From the NCBI GenBank assembly GCA_934457115.1, contig CAKSHI010000002.1, positions 66,457 to 130,456 of the forward strand: a DNA stretch of 64,000 nt. The letters run 5' to 3'. This DNA is from an uncultured Eubacteriales bacterium. GTDB lineage: Bacteria; Bacillota; Clostridia; Oscillospirales; Acutalibacteraceae. The notes under the pieces were generated by a model. The model saw only the letters and a list, made by a program, of their open reading frames with translations. It searched no databases and had not been told where the DNA came from. Positions 1-9,310 of the stretch are shown in pieces (within the stretch, counting starts at the first letter, position 1; each line of letters opens with the position of its first letter). The translations under genes were made by a program, and so were the position numbers.

Positions 1-17
1 TTGAAGGGAGCAACTAA

Positions 18-674
18 ATGAAAAAAAAATATGGACGTTTATTAATATTTTTTTCTACTTTTATTATTTTGAATTTTATTATAATTAATGTATCAGCCGC
101 CGCTGAACAGGATATTTACTCATATTCCGGTAAGCAGTCTATATCTTCAAGTAATATAGATCAGAATGCTTATTCTTATACTGAGGGTGACAGTGAGACT
201 GCTAGTGTATCAAGTAGGTCCTCATATAGTTCCTCTAAATCTTCCGGCGAATATGATCAATATAGTACACCATCCCTTATTTCAGGATTAAGTGAAGTGG
301 ATGAGCCGGAACTTTCAGCTGATGATTGGAAAATTTTAGCTGAGAATGAAACCGGTTCAGGCTCATTTGATTTTATTAAGAATTCAAAGGGATTCGATGC
401 AGATGGGTCAAAGTGGATGGTGTATTTAGGTTTTACCCTTATAGGACTGTCTTGTATATGTGCTGTTTATTTGATTATCGACCATATTGGATATAAGAAG
501 AGAGAAAAACTTGAACGCTCTAGGACAAGACATAGGGTAAATAGAACCCCGCGTAGGGTAGCAAAACAAGATACTCAAAGTTTAGATGTATATCGTAATA
601 TGAGAAATTCATCAAATAAAAGGTCAAATTTTAAGGAAAAGTCAGAGTGGGACGATTTCTTTAAAAATCAATAA
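18..674 (+). CDS. Hypothetical Ser-rich single-pass membrane protein
   Basis: The function is not recognised. The 218-residue product begins with a Lys-rich N-terminus and a hydrophobic signal-like segment (about residues 8-26, ending VSA-AA). A Ser/Tyr-rich low-complexity extracytoplasmic stretch follows (about 35-95). A second hydrophobic segment lies near residues 133-155, and the cytoplasmic tail is strongly basic (Arg/Lys-rich). This predicts a type I membrane protein with a disordered outside domain. The ATG follows a GAAGGGAG ribosome binding site. A terminator hairpin lies just downstream, so the gene probably ends a transcript that enters from outside the window. Coding status is supported by the ribosome binding site, the organised topology and the terminator; nothing points to a catalytic role. 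Confidence 0.6.
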   Translation: MKKKYGRLLIFFSTFIILNFIIINVSAAAEQDIYSYSGKQSISSSNIDQNAYSYTEGDSETASVSSRSSYSSSKSSGEYDQYSTPSLISGLSEVDEPELSADDWKILAENETGSGSFDFIKNSKGFDADGSKWMVYLGFTLIGLSCICAVYLIIDHIGYKKREKLERSRTRHRVNRTPRRVAKQDTQSLDVYRNMRNSSNKRSNFKEKSEWDDFFKNQ

Positions 675-684
675 AATAATTTTT

Positions 685-727
685 AAATTTACAATCGGCA
701 TTTGTTATGTTGGTTGTAAATTTTTTT
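685..727 (+). terminator. Rho-independent terminator after the first gene
   Basis: A perfect 10-bp outer stem (685-694 with 714-723) continues inward through further G-U and Watson-Crick pairs around a TTGTT loop and runs into a T tract. It lies 11 nt after the stop codon. Confidence 0.75.
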
Positions 728-793
728 ATTGTAAATATTATAAAAAATTTTGGGAAATATATCTTGGTCAAATAATTTTAGGGGGTAAATTTT

Positions 794-1216
794 TTGAATC
801 AGGATGACATTCGCTTGCTAAAGGATATATATAAAGTTTCTCAAACAGGAATATATGCAAATAAGATTATTATTAATAAATCTAAAAATGATATACTCAA
901 ACAACACGCAAAGGTACAGTATGAAAATTATTGTAAATCTGCAGAGGAAAGTTCTTTTATGCTTAAAGACTGTGGTGCAGTTGAAGAGGATGCAGGCTAT
1001 CTTTATATGCTCTCGTCATTTGGAAAAATAAAACCTAAAGACATACCAAACAAAAGCTTAAGTGAGATATCTGCAATGATAATAAGTAAAAGCATGAGTG
1101 ATATAGAGGAGATTTCCCAAAAGATAGATAGTTATAGAAACATCAATGATAAGACGAGGAATTTTGCTAATAACTTTATCAATACCCAAAGGGATTTGAT
1201 AAAATCAATTAAATAA
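794..1216 (+). CDS. Small all-helical hypothetical protein
   Basis: The function is not recognised. The 140-residue product has no signal peptide or membrane segment, and its spacing of hydrophobic residues suggests a bundle of amphipathic helices, perhaps ferritin-like. It reads from a TTG codon preceded by AGGGGG at good spacing, a start pattern used repeatedly in this window. Three cysteines are present but form no metal-binding motif. It stands alone between a terminator upstream and the promoter of the phosphohexomutase gene downstream. Four-helix proteins of this size occur among spore coat (CotF-like) and ferritin-like families in Clostridia, but I see no diagnostic residues, so that is only a possibility. 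Confidence 0.6.
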   Translation: MNQDDIRLLKDIYKVSQTGIYANKIIINKSKNDILKQHAKVQYENYCKSAEESSFMLKDCGAVEEDAGYLYMLSSFGKIKPKDIPNKSLSEISAMIISKSMSDIEEISQKIDSYRNINDKTRNFANNFINTQRDLIKSIK

Positions 1217-1294
1217 ATTAGTAAACATTAGTGATAAAAATTTGTTATAAACATAAAATATCGTTTTTGTGGTCCCAAATTTAAGATAATTTTA

Positions 1295-1323
1295 TCGACA
1301 AAGTTAAAAGCATTAGATATAAT
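1295..1323 (+). promoter_or_regulatory. Sigma-A type promoter of the phosphohexomutase gene
   Basis: A -35 element TCGACA (1295-1300) and a -10 element TATAAT (1318-1323) are separated by 17 bp. An 8-bp inverted repeat (AAAGCATT and AATGCTTT) overlaps the promoter and reaches the ribosome binding site. Confidence 0.6.
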
Positions 1324-1367
1324 AAAATTATCTATATAATGGTAAATGCTTTAAGGAGTGGATCTAA

Positions 1368-2915
1368 TTGCTTAATTCGTATTGGAAACAATTTAAAAGT
1401 GGGACAGATATAAGGGGTGTAGCCTCAAGCGGAGTTGAAAATGAAGAAATAAATCTTTCAAATGAGGTTATTTCTAAAATAGCTTTGGGCTTTGTATCAT
1501 GGCTTTGTAAACGTCAAAATAAGGAAGCAAGTGATATAAGTATATCTATAGGACATGATTCTAGGATATCTGCAAATAGAATAAAGGATGTATTGATTAG
1601 TTCTATAGGGTCAGTAGGGACAAATATATATGATTGTGACCTAGCTTCAACACCTGCAATGTTTATGTCTATATTAGACCTAAAATGTGATGCGGCTATT
1701 GAAATTACTGCAAGCCATCATCCATTTAATAGAAACGGGTTAAAATTTTTTGTGGAGTCCGGCGCTTTAGATTCAAAGGACATTGAGGAAATTTTGGAGT
1801 ATGCCCAAGATGAAAAGTTTCCTAAAAAGTCTTTGTGTGGTAAATTAGAGCAAGTGGATTATATGAAAAGTTATGCTAAACATCTAAGAAATATAATATG
1901 CAAAGGTGTTGATGACGAAAATTATGATAAGCCTCTCCATAATTTAAAAATTGTAGTAGATGCGGGAAATGGTGTAGGAGGATTCTATGCAAGAGAGGTT
2001 TTAGAGCCTTTAGGAGCAAACATAAGTGGCAGCCAATTTTTAGAGCCTGACGGATATTTTCCAAATCATATACCAAACCCGGAAAATAAAGAGGCTATAG
2101 AAGCTATTAGAAATGCTACGCTTAAAAATAAGGCCGATTTGGGAGTTATATTCGATACTGATGTAGACAGAGCCGGGGCAGTTGACTCAAGCGGTGTCGA
2201 AATTTCCAGGAATACCTTGGTAGCAGTTTGCGCAGCAATTGCATTAGAGGGTAATGACGGCGGAACTATAGTAACTGATTCAATAACCTCAAGTGGTGTA
2301 AAGTATTTTATAGAGGAAATATTAAAGGGAAAGCATCATAGATTTAAAAGAGGCTATAAGAATGTTATTAATGAGGCAAGAAGACTAAATCAAGAGGGTA
2401 TAAACTGTCCATTAGCTATCGAAACATCAGGTCATGCTGCTTTGAGGGAAAATTATTTTCTTGATGATGGAGCGTATCTTATTACAAAGATTATTATTAA
2501 ATTTGTAAAGTTGAAAAGGTCCGGTAAATCACTTTTAGATATTATTAATAAGCTTCCACAACCTAAGGACAGCATAGAGATTAGGCTCCCTATTTTAGAT
2601 GCTGATTTTAAAGCAAGGGGTCAAGAAATAATAGATAAGCTAAGTGAAAGCGTAGCTTCTAAAGATGAATTTAAGATAAATGATGATAATTATGAAGGAA
2701 TTAGGGCCTCGTTTAATAAAGGAAATAATACGGGCTGGTTCTTGCTTAGACTTAGTGTGCATGATCCTATAATGCCTTTAAATGTAGAAAGTGAAAAAGC
2801 CTTTGGTGTAAAGGAAATCCTATTGGAACTTTACAATATACTGAAAGCAGAAAAGGGTATCGATATCTCAAAAATTGAAGAATACATTAAGTCTTATGAT
2901 GAATTAAAAGCCTAA
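1368..2915 (+). CDS. Phosphomannomutase/phosphoglucomutase family protein
   Basis: A cytoplasmic alpha-D-phosphohexomutase that interconverts hexose 6-phosphates and 1-phosphates, linking glycolysis to sugar-nucleotide and cell-envelope synthesis. The four-domain family signature is visible. The phosphoserine loop TASHHPFNRNG has the catalytic Ser at residue 116. The Mg-binding loop DTDVDR is at 263-268 and the sugar-binding loop ETSGH at 352-356. The C-terminal phosphate-binding domain contains EGIRASF. The length of 515 residues is normal. The start is TTG behind AAGGAG. The loop reads ASHHP rather than the common ASHNP, a natural variant. The substrate (mannose, glucose or glucosamine phosphate) cannot be fixed from sequence alone; the sugar loop ETSGH rather than a GEMSGH form argues mildly against a classic manB/algC enzyme. 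Confidence 0.9.
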   Translation: MLNSYWKQFKSGTDIRGVASSGVENEEINLSNEVISKIALGFVSWLCKRQNKEASDISISIGHDSRISANRIKDVLISSIGSVGTNIYDCDLASTPAMFMSILDLKCDAAIEITASHHPFNRNGLKFFVESGALDSKDIEEILEYAQDEKFPKKSLCGKLEQVDYMKSYAKHLRNIICKGVDDENYDKPLHNLKIVVDAGNGVGGFYAREVLEPLGANISGSQFLEPDGYFPNHIPNPENKEAIEAIRNATLKNKADLGVIFDTDVDRAGAVDSSGVEISRNTLVAVCAAIALEGNDGGTIVTDSITSSGVKYFIEEILKGKHHRFKRGYKNVINEARRLNQEGINCPLAIETSGHAALRENYFLDDGAYLITKIIIKFVKLKRSGKSLLDIINKLPQPKDSIEIRLPILDADFKARGQEIIDKLSESVASKDEFKINDDNYEGIRASFNKGNNTGWFLLRLSVHDPIMPLNVESEKAFGVKEILLELYNILKAEKGIDISKIEEYIKSYDELKA

Positions 2916-2957
2916 GATGTAAATATATAATATTAGTCCATATTTTTCCTGGCCTGA

Positions 2958-2986
2958 TTGACAATCAATTTAAAGGCTGATATACT
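2958..2986 (+). promoter_or_regulatory. Promoter of the acyl-CoA dehydratase activase operon
   Basis: TTGACA (2958-2963), a 17-bp spacer and TATACT (2981-2986). The leader of about 110 nt before the TTG start contains an imperfect hairpin (GCG..GTATT with AATACGC, near 3013-3033) followed by a T-rich stretch, a possible weak attenuator. Confidence 0.6.
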
Positions 2987-3095
2987 TTTTTATGATTAAA
3001 AAAATACTAAAAACAGCGTTGTATTGCTAGAATACGCCATTTTATTTTAAGTGCTTTAATTAAGTATATATATATGAATTTTTGGGGGTAATGTT

Positions 3096-6035
3096 TTGAA
3101 AATAGGTTTAGATATAGGTTCCACTACTATAAAATGTGTAGTTTTAGATGAAAATAATCAAATTTTACATAAGTCTTATCAACGTCATTATTCCCGAATT
3201 GTCGAAAAAGCAGGCGATATTTTAAATGAAATAGTATTGAAATTTCCGCAAGCTAAGAATGCTAAGATTGCAATATCAGGATCGGCAGGCATGGGCATTG
3301 CTCAAAGTGCGGGTATAAGCTTTATACAAGAAGTATACGCTACAAGAGTGGCTGCTAAAAAATTTATAGGGGATACTGATGTAATAATAGAGCTTGGTGG
3401 TGAGGATGCTAAAATCTTGTTTATGTCAGGTTCGACTGAAGTTAGGATGAATGGTTCTTGTGCGGGAGGTACCGGCGCATTTATTGATCAAATGGCGACT
3501 TTGCTTGGCACACCTATAGATGAAATAAACGAACTTTCTAAAAATCATGAAAAGGTATATACAATAGCATCAAGATGCGGTGTGTTTGCTAAGACTGATA
3601 TACAACCTCTTTTAAATCAAGGTGCAAAAAAAGAAGACTTAGCTGCCAGCATATTTTATGCCGTTGCAAACCAAACTATAGCAGGACTTGCTCAAGGAAG
3701 GGAAATAAGTGGTAAGGTTGTTTATTTAGGTGGACCGCTTACATTTTTATCAGAGCTTAGAAAGTGCTTTGATGATACACTAAAGACTAAAGGAATTTTC
3801 CCGGAAAATTCATTGTATTTTGTATCTTTAGGAGCAGCACTTTGTGCAGATAAGGTCCTTAATATAGATTGTCTGATAAAGGACATAGCAAATTATAAGG
3901 GCTCAATGGACTTTGCAAGCCATGAACCTCTATTTAAGAGTCAAGAAGAATATGAAGCCTTTAAATCAAGACACAAAAAGGCCAAGGTTAAAGAGGGAGA
4001 ACTTCAAGATTATAACAAGGAAGTTTATATAGGAATAGATGCCGGTTCAACTACTGTAAAAGCTGTGGTTATGGGAGAGGACAACGAGCTTTTATATCAA
4101 AATTATCGTCAAAATAACGGTAATCCAATACCTATTGTTAAGGACTTTTTAAATGATATATATTCTATAAATCCTTCTATAAATGTTAAGGCTGCAGCTG
4201 CAACGGGCTATGGCGAGGAAATGATAAAAAATGCCTTCAATATAGATTTTGGAGTTGTTGAGACTATAGCTCACTTTACAGCAGCAAAGGAATTTTTGCC
4301 GGATGTAGAGTTTGTAATAGACATAGGCGGGCAAGATATTAAATGTTTTAAGATACATAATAAAACGGTTGACAACATATTTTTAAATGAGGCTTGTTCA
4401 TCGGGATGTGGATCATTTTTACAAACATTTGCCAATGCTTTAGGATATTCGATTGAAGAATTTTCAAAATTGGGTATTTTGGCAAAACATCCTGTTGATC
4501 TAGGTTCGAGATGTACGGTGTTTATGAACTCTTCTGTAAAACAAGCTCAAAAAGATGGTGCTACCATAGAAGATATATCCGCAGGACTTTCTTTAAGTGT
4601 TGTAAAAAATGCCCTTTATAAGGTTATAAGGGTTTCTTCTCCTGAAGAACTTGGTAGAAAAATCGTTGTGCAGGGCGGTACATTTTTAAATGATGCCGTT
4701 TTGAGAGCATTTGAATCAGAACTTAAAACAAATGTTGTAAGGCCCAATATATCGGGACTTATGGGAGCCTATGGGGCAGCTTTATATGCAAAAGAGCAGT
4801 CAAACGAAAATGAAAAAAGTTCTATAATTACAAAAGAGAAACTTGAAAATTTCACTCATGAAATTAAGGCTGTAAATTGTAATGGATGCAGTAACCATTG
4901 CAGGCTTACAATAAATAAGTTTCAAGAGGGAAGAAGATATATAGGCGGAAACCGCTGCGAAAAACCTATTACAAACAGCGAGTCTGATGATTCTTTGAAT
5001 ATGTATAGCTTTAAACTTAAAGAGCTTGAGAAATATAAAAGTGTTAAAGGTCATAGGGGAGTTATAGGTATACCTATGGCGCTTAATATGTACGAACTTT
5101 TGCCATTTTGGTCTACACTTTTTAGAGAGCTCGGCTTTTCAATTGAGACCTCTCCATTTTCCAATAGAGAGCTTTATATAGAGGGACAAAATACAATACC
5201 ATCCGATACAGTTTGCTTCCCTGCAAAATTGGTGCATGGTCATATAAAATATCTATTGGATAAGAATGTAGATGTTATATTTTACCCATGTATGTCTTAT
5301 AATTTTGACGAGAAGTTGGGAGATAATCATTATAACTGTCCTGTAGTTGCGTATTATCCTGAGGTAATAGGTGCAAATGTTAAGGAAGTTAAGGAACCCA
5401 ACTTTATAAATGACTATGTGGGCATACATAGAAAAAAGGATTTCCCTTATAAATTTCATGAGATACTTCTTAAGTACTTTAACGATATCACTATTTTAGA
5501 TGTTAAGAGGGCTGCCGATTTAGCATATAAAGAGTATGAAAACTATATTAATAAGGTTCACGATAAGGGCGAAGAAATAATTAAAAAGGCAAGAGAAGAA
5601 GGAAAACATATTATTGTATTGTCAGGAAGGCCGTATCATATTGACCCGGAGATAAATCATGGCATAGATAAGCTTATAACAAACTTTGGTGTTGCATTGA
5701 TATCAGAAGATGTTGTGAGCAGATATGTAAATAAACTTTCAGTGGCAGTTTTAAATCAATGGACTTATCATTCAAGGCTTTATGCGGCAGCGGAATATGT
5801 TAAATCTCAAAAAGATATGGATCTTATACAATTAGTATCGTTTGGATGCGGTGTAGATGCAATCACAACTGATGAGGTAAGGTCGATATTAGAGAAGGAT
5901 GGAAAAATATACACTCAAATTAAAATAGATGAAATTACAAATTTGGGTGCAGTGAAAATAAGAATACGCAGCTTGCTTTCTGCGATTGAGCAGCAAAAAA
6001 GAGAGGTGAAAAAGCATGAGAGAATTAAAGTATGA
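3096..6035 (+). CDS. Acyl-CoA dehydratase activase-related protein, two ASKHA domains plus DUF2229
   Basis: It belongs to the BcrA/BadF/HgdC family of ATP-driven [4Fe-4S] electron-injecting activases, which reduce 2-hydroxyacyl-CoA dehydratases or benzoyl-CoA reductases. Two actin-like ATPase (ASKHA) domains are seen, beginning GLDIGSTTIK at residue 3 and GIDAGSTTVK near 312. Cluster-binding cysteines of the family occur in GSCAGGTGAF and SRCGVF of the first domain and in ACSSGCGSF and SRCTVF of the second. A CNGCSNHC motif (Cys595, 598, 602) follows, then a DUF2229-type domain (about 640-970) with conserved Cys, Pro and His. The next gene overlaps the end of this one. In many Clostridia both parts form one protein of about 1,400 residues. 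Its true substrate is unknown; the tandem-activase form is widespread even in species without known dehydratase substrates. TTG start after GGGGG. Confidence 0.88.
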   Translation: MKIGLDIGSTTIKCVVLDENNQILHKSYQRHYSRIVEKAGDILNEIVLKFPQAKNAKIAISGSAGMGIAQSAGISFIQEVYATRVAAKKFIGDTDVIIELGGEDAKILFMSGSTEVRMNGSCAGGTGAFIDQMATLLGTPIDEINELSKNHEKVYTIASRCGVFAKTDIQPLLNQGAKKEDLAASIFYAVANQTIAGLAQGREISGKVVYLGGPLTFLSELRKCFDDTLKTKGIFPENSLYFVSLGAALCADKVLNIDCLIKDIANYKGSMDFASHEPLFKSQEEYEAFKSRHKKAKVKEGELQDYNKEVYIGIDAGSTTVKAVVMGEDNELLYQNYRQNNGNPIPIVKDFLNDIYSINPSINVKAAAATGYGEEMIKNAFNIDFGVVETIAHFTAAKEFLPDVEFVIDIGGQDIKCFKIHNKTVDNIFLNEACSSGCGSFLQTFANALGYSIEEFSKLGILAKHPVDLGSRCTVFMNSSVKQAQKDGATIEDISAGLSLSVVKNALYKVIRVSSPEELGRKIVVQGGTFLNDAVLRAFESELKTNVVRPNISGLMGAYGAALYAKEQSNENEKSSIITKEKLENFTHEIKAVNCNGCSNHCRLTINKFQEGRRYIGGNRCEKPITNSESDDSLNMYSFKLKELEKYKSVKGHRGVIGIPMALNMYELLPFWSTLFRELGFSIETSPFSNRELYIEGQNTIPSDTVCFPAKLVHGHIKYLLDKNVDVIFYPCMSYNFDEKLGDNHYNCPVVAYYPEVIGANVKEVKEPNFINDYVGIHRKKDFPYKFHEILLKYFNDITILDVKRAADLAYKEYENYINKVHDKGEEIIKKAREEGKHIIVLSGRPYHIDPEINHGIDKLITNFGVALISEDVVSRYVNKLSVAVLNQWTYHSRLYAAAEYVKSQKDMDLIQLVSFGCGVDAITTDEVRSILEKDGKIYTQIKIDEITNLGAVKIRIRSLLSAIEQQKREVKKHERIKV

Positions 6036-7377
6036 TAAAAACGGCCGTCTTCTTTTTACTAAGCAAATGAAAAAGGAATACACAATATTATTGCCAATGA
6101 TGGCACCTATTCACTTTAATTTAATTAAGAATGTTTTTGATATGTATGGCTACAATACTGTCCTTTTAGATACGGAAGGTCCTAACATTGCTCAAGTAGG
6201 GCTTAAGTATGTGCATAATGATACGTGTTATCCTGCACTTTTAGTTATAGGACAGTTTATAGATGCCTTGCAAAGCGGTAAGTATGATGTGAATAAAACT
6301 GCTTTGATGATAACCCAAACTGGTGGAGGATGCAGGGCTTCTAACTATATTCACTTGCTAAGAAAAGCATTAAAGGCCGCAGGGTTTCCTCAAGTGCCTG
6401 TTATATCGCTTAATCTTTCCGGGCTTGAAAAGAACAGTGGCTTTAAGTTGACCTTGCCGATGTTAAGAAGGATAATAGCGGGTCTTGTTTACGGCGACGT
6501 ACTTATGTGTTTGAAGAACCAAGTTATACCTTACGAAAAAAATAAAGGTGCATCTAATGGAATGGTTTCAAATTGGATTGGTCTATTGACATCTCAATTT
6601 AAAAACGGCAGAGGATTTTCTAATAAAGATATAAAACAAAATCTAAATGATATATGTAAGGATTTTTCAAGTATACCTATAGTTCCAAAAAGAAAGGTTA
6701 AGGTTGGAATAGTAGGCGAAATATATGTTAAGTACTCAAGCTTGGGTAATAACGGTCTTGAAAACTTTTTAAGAGAAGAAGATTGCGAAGTTTGTGTGCC
6801 GGGCATTATGTCGTTTGCACTTTTTAAAGTTGACAATAGACTTGAGGATATTAAGCTTTATGGCGGAAGCAGGATAAAATATGATGTTGTAAATACTTTA
6901 ATGAAGTATCTCACAAAGATGGAGACAATAATGATAGACACTATCAAGTCATATCCCTGCTTTATGCCTCCGTCATCATATAAACATACAAAATCACTTG
7001 TAAAAGGTGTAATTGGTTATGGAAATAAGATGGGTGAGGGATGGCTCTTAACAGCAGAGATGCTTGAACTTACAAAATCAGGATATGAAAATATTGTATG
7101 CACTCAACCGTTTGGTTGCCTTCCCAACCATATATGCGGTAAGGGTATGATTAGAAAAATAAAAGAAGTAGACCAAAGAGCAAATATAGTAGCTATAGAT
7201 TATGATCCCGGTTCACCTAAGGTAAACCAAGAGAATAGAATTAAATTAATGCTAAGTATTGCAAAAGAAAAGCTTATTGATTATAATAAGGATTTAGGTG
7301 CTAAAAATGGTTTTGTTGAGGATGTTGACAAAATCAATTTAGAGGGTAACTCAAGACTGGTTTTTGAGGGAAAATAA
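6016..7377 (+). CDS. 2-hydroxyacyl-CoA dehydratase-like (HgdB/DUF2229-related) partner
   Basis: A 453-residue cytoplasmic protein related to the D-component-like modules (COG3581 type) found with tandem-ASKHA activases. Visible family features are ILLPMMAPIHFNL near the N-terminus, NDTCYPALLVIGQF with a conserved Cys, TQTGGGCRASNY, and QPFGCLPNHICGKG near the C-terminus; these cysteines could ligate an iron-sulfur cluster. It starts 20 bp inside the upstream activase gene, in another frame, behind GAGAGGTG, which implies translational coupling and complex formation. In relatives the two proteins are commonly fused. The reaction is not known. No acyl-CoA dehydratase subunits HgdA/B, CoA transferase or dehydrogenase genes lie nearby, so assignment to an amino-acid fermentation pathway is not justified. 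Confidence 0.85.
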   Translation: MRELKYDKNGRLLFTKQMKKEYTILLPMMAPIHFNLIKNVFDMYGYNTVLLDTEGPNIAQVGLKYVHNDTCYPALLVIGQFIDALQSGKYDVNKTALMITQTGGGCRASNYIHLLRKALKAAGFPQVPVISLNLSGLEKNSGFKLTLPMLRRIIAGLVYGDVLMCLKNQVIPYEKNKGASNGMVSNWIGLLTSQFKNGRGFSNKDIKQNLNDICKDFSSIPIVPKRKVKVGIVGEIYVKYSSLGNNGLENFLREEDCEVCVPGIMSFALFKVDNRLEDIKLYGGSRIKYDVVNTLMKYLTKMETIMIDTIKSYPCFMPPSSYKHTKSLVKGVIGYGNKMGEGWLLTAEMLELTKSGYENIVCTQPFGCLPNHICGKGMIRKIKEVDQRANIVAIDYDPGSPKVNQENRIKLMLSIAKEKLIDYNKDLGAKNGFVEDVDKINLEGNSRLVFEGK

Positions 7378-7545
7378 TTTATGTGATTTGGTAATAATAA
7401 GGTAAAAATAAGAAATATATAAAGTAAATTAATTTTGGCGATGAAATTTAAGTTTAGGTGTATAATTGATTGTAGCCCTAGATAACTTTACCAATAACTA
7501 GTTTATATAAGTATATTTTGGATTATAAAGGGGTTTATAGTCAAT

Positions 7546-8691
7546 TTGTTTAGTTTTAAAAATGGTGTAAAATGGTATTATGATAAAGGTAATGTAGAAA
7601 AGGCGGTTCAAAATCTTTATCTTGCGGAACATCAAGCAAGTCAAGTAGATTTGGCCTTTGACTATTCCTATGCTAGAAATGGTATGGGTACTTGTACGCC
7701 AGATGAGAAAAGGGAATATTCTCAATATATGATGAATATAGCGTATGAATATTGCAAAAATAGTGAAGCTGATTCAAGTAAGAAGGATAGAGCTTTAGAT
7801 TTATATTATGTTGCAAGTAGGGCGAATGATCTTTTATTTAATAGAAGTAGTAATCATAATGGTATTCCAACACTAAAAAATTTAGATACGAATTTGGAAA
7901 TCAAAAAGCGTAGGAATGTCTATCCTCATGTTAGAAAGACAATTGAGGCATATTTTAAACAATTATTTGAAAAGAATGATTTTTGCATGATGGTGCCGGG
8001 CAGTATGGAAGTGTTGTCGGGTATAGCGAGAGAGCACTTTAAAAATTATTTTGAGGTTATTGATGATATTGAACAGGACGAGTATAGTCCACGAACAAGG
8101 CTGGCTAAAAGTATGTTCGGATGCAGTTCGAGTATAGCTCCGATAGATAGGGAAAAGTATGGATTCTTAAACTGTGGATGTAATTATGATACGTTATCGG
8201 ATTATGGGAATATAATATTTACCTTTAAAAAAGATAGGGTAAAAGATAGAACCACATTTACCTATGGAGACAGTTTTGATCAAATTGGAAAAGTGATTGC
8301 AAGTAAGGTAACTGATCCTAAGATAGAGTCTGTAAGGAGTAGTGCATTAAGCAGTTTGTATAATAGTATAGTTCAAAAGTTTGGTGAGGATTCATCGGAT
8401 TTGGAATCAGGTGAAACTGCACAGGACATTGATCAATATATAGAACTTCAATATCATGGGGATTTAAATATACATGATGTTGAAAAGGTGAATGTTGGAC
8501 TTTGCCAGAATCCTGATGGAGCAGCCGACGTTATTAAAAATATTTTACCAAGCAATATTAAGATAGAAACGCAGTCTCCGGTTTCAAGCGATAATTCGAG
8601 TGACATAGAGTCTGTTATACATATGGTTTCAGGAGAAAGCTCTTCCTATGATGATAGCAACATGGGTGGCGGTTTATTATCTTGGTTTTAA
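7546..8691 (+). CDS. DUF3626-like protein, possible toxin or effector
   Basis: A 381-residue protein with no signal peptide. The N-terminal 190 residues are predicted helical and unrecognised. The C-terminal half carries a pattern I associate with DUF3626: REKYGFLN (202-209), YGNIIFTFK (220-228), RTTFT (235-239), GDS (241-243) and YIELQYHG (298-305, with E300, Q302 and H304), followed by a DVE motif. The ordered Arg, Ser and E-x-Q recall the R-S-E layout of ADP-ribosyltransferase folds, but I infer that from pattern only. The last 60 residues are Ser/Asp-rich and probably disordered. The start is TTG behind AAAGGGG with a long 12-nt spacer, so the start is uncertain. It stands alone between core genes, with no recognisable immunity partner. 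Confidence 0.6.
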   Translation: MFSFKNGVKWYYDKGNVEKAVQNLYLAEHQASQVDLAFDYSYARNGMGTCTPDEKREYSQYMMNIAYEYCKNSEADSSKKDRALDLYYVASRANDLLFNRSSNHNGIPTLKNLDTNLEIKKRRNVYPHVRKTIEAYFKQLFEKNDFCMMVPGSMEVLSGIAREHFKNYFEVIDDIEQDEYSPRTRLAKSMFGCSSSIAPIDREKYGFLNCGCNYDTLSDYGNIIFTFKKDRVKDRTTFTYGDSFDQIGKVIASKVTDPKIESVRSSALSSLYNSIVQKFGEDSSDLESGETAQDIDQYIELQYHGDLNIHDVEKVNVGLCQNPDGAADVIKNILPSNIKIETQSPVSSDNSSDIESVIHMVSGESSSYDDSNMGGGLLSWF

Positions 8692-8782
8692 TAGTATAAA
8701 TTTTTAATTGATATGTGGATAAATTTAGACACAACTGAAAATAATAAAAGGTATCAAGACTATAAGCAAAAGCGGTGTAGCA

Positions 8783-9298
8783 ATGATACCTATTATATTA
8801 TATGGAAAAGAAACTGAAACAAGTGTGGACAAGGCACTAAGTAGGGCATGTGACTCTCTAAGAAAAATAAATAAGAATAAGGAATTTTGTATCTTTCAAT
8901 ATAATGAATGTAATATTGAAGATCTTAAAGATTCAAAGGGTATTTTTGTTTTTAAAGGTTCTTTGGGGGTCAAGAAAGATGTTGTGATTCCTAAAGGATT
9001 TATTGCGGTTGTTTCGGCAAACAACCGCAGTGCTGCAAGCATACTTAGAAAGATCAATGTTTTTGCTATAACTTGCGGTACTTCACCAAAGGATACCATG
9101 AGTATATCGAGCCTTAACTATTTAAATGCTGTTGTTAGTTTGCAAAGGATAATTAGAAATATAGACGGTGAGGTAATTGAACCTCAGGATTTTATTGTCC
9201 ATTTAAAGGAAGAAACAGCGATTTATCCTCTTTTAACGGCATTAACCGTGTTTGTGCTTTGCAGTAGAGACCAAAATGAAAATATAATAAGCCTTTAG
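8783..9298 (+). CDS. Hypothetical protein
   Basis: The function is not recognised. A 171-residue soluble protein of alternating beta/alpha character starts with MIPIILYG. It has a central GFIAVVSANNRSAASIL stretch and a conserved-looking AITCGTSPKDTMSISS segment. That segment resembles the nucleotide- or substrate-contacting loops of Mur-ligase-like proteins, though no P-loop is present. The ATG has only a weak upstream purine stretch. The gene converges on feoB with a 12-bp gap and no clear terminator between them. Length, composition and reading-frame integrity favour a real gene. No function is assigned. Confidence 0.55.
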   Translation: MIPIILYGKETETSVDKALSRACDSLRKINKNKEFCIFQYNECNIEDLKDSKGIFVFKGSLGVKKDVVIPKGFIAVVSANNRSAASILRKINVFAITCGTSPKDTMSISSLNYLNAVVSLQRIIRNIDGEVIEPQDFIVHLKEETAIYPLLTALTVFVLCSRDQNENIISL

Positions 9299-9310
9299 CT
9301 TTTATAGGAT

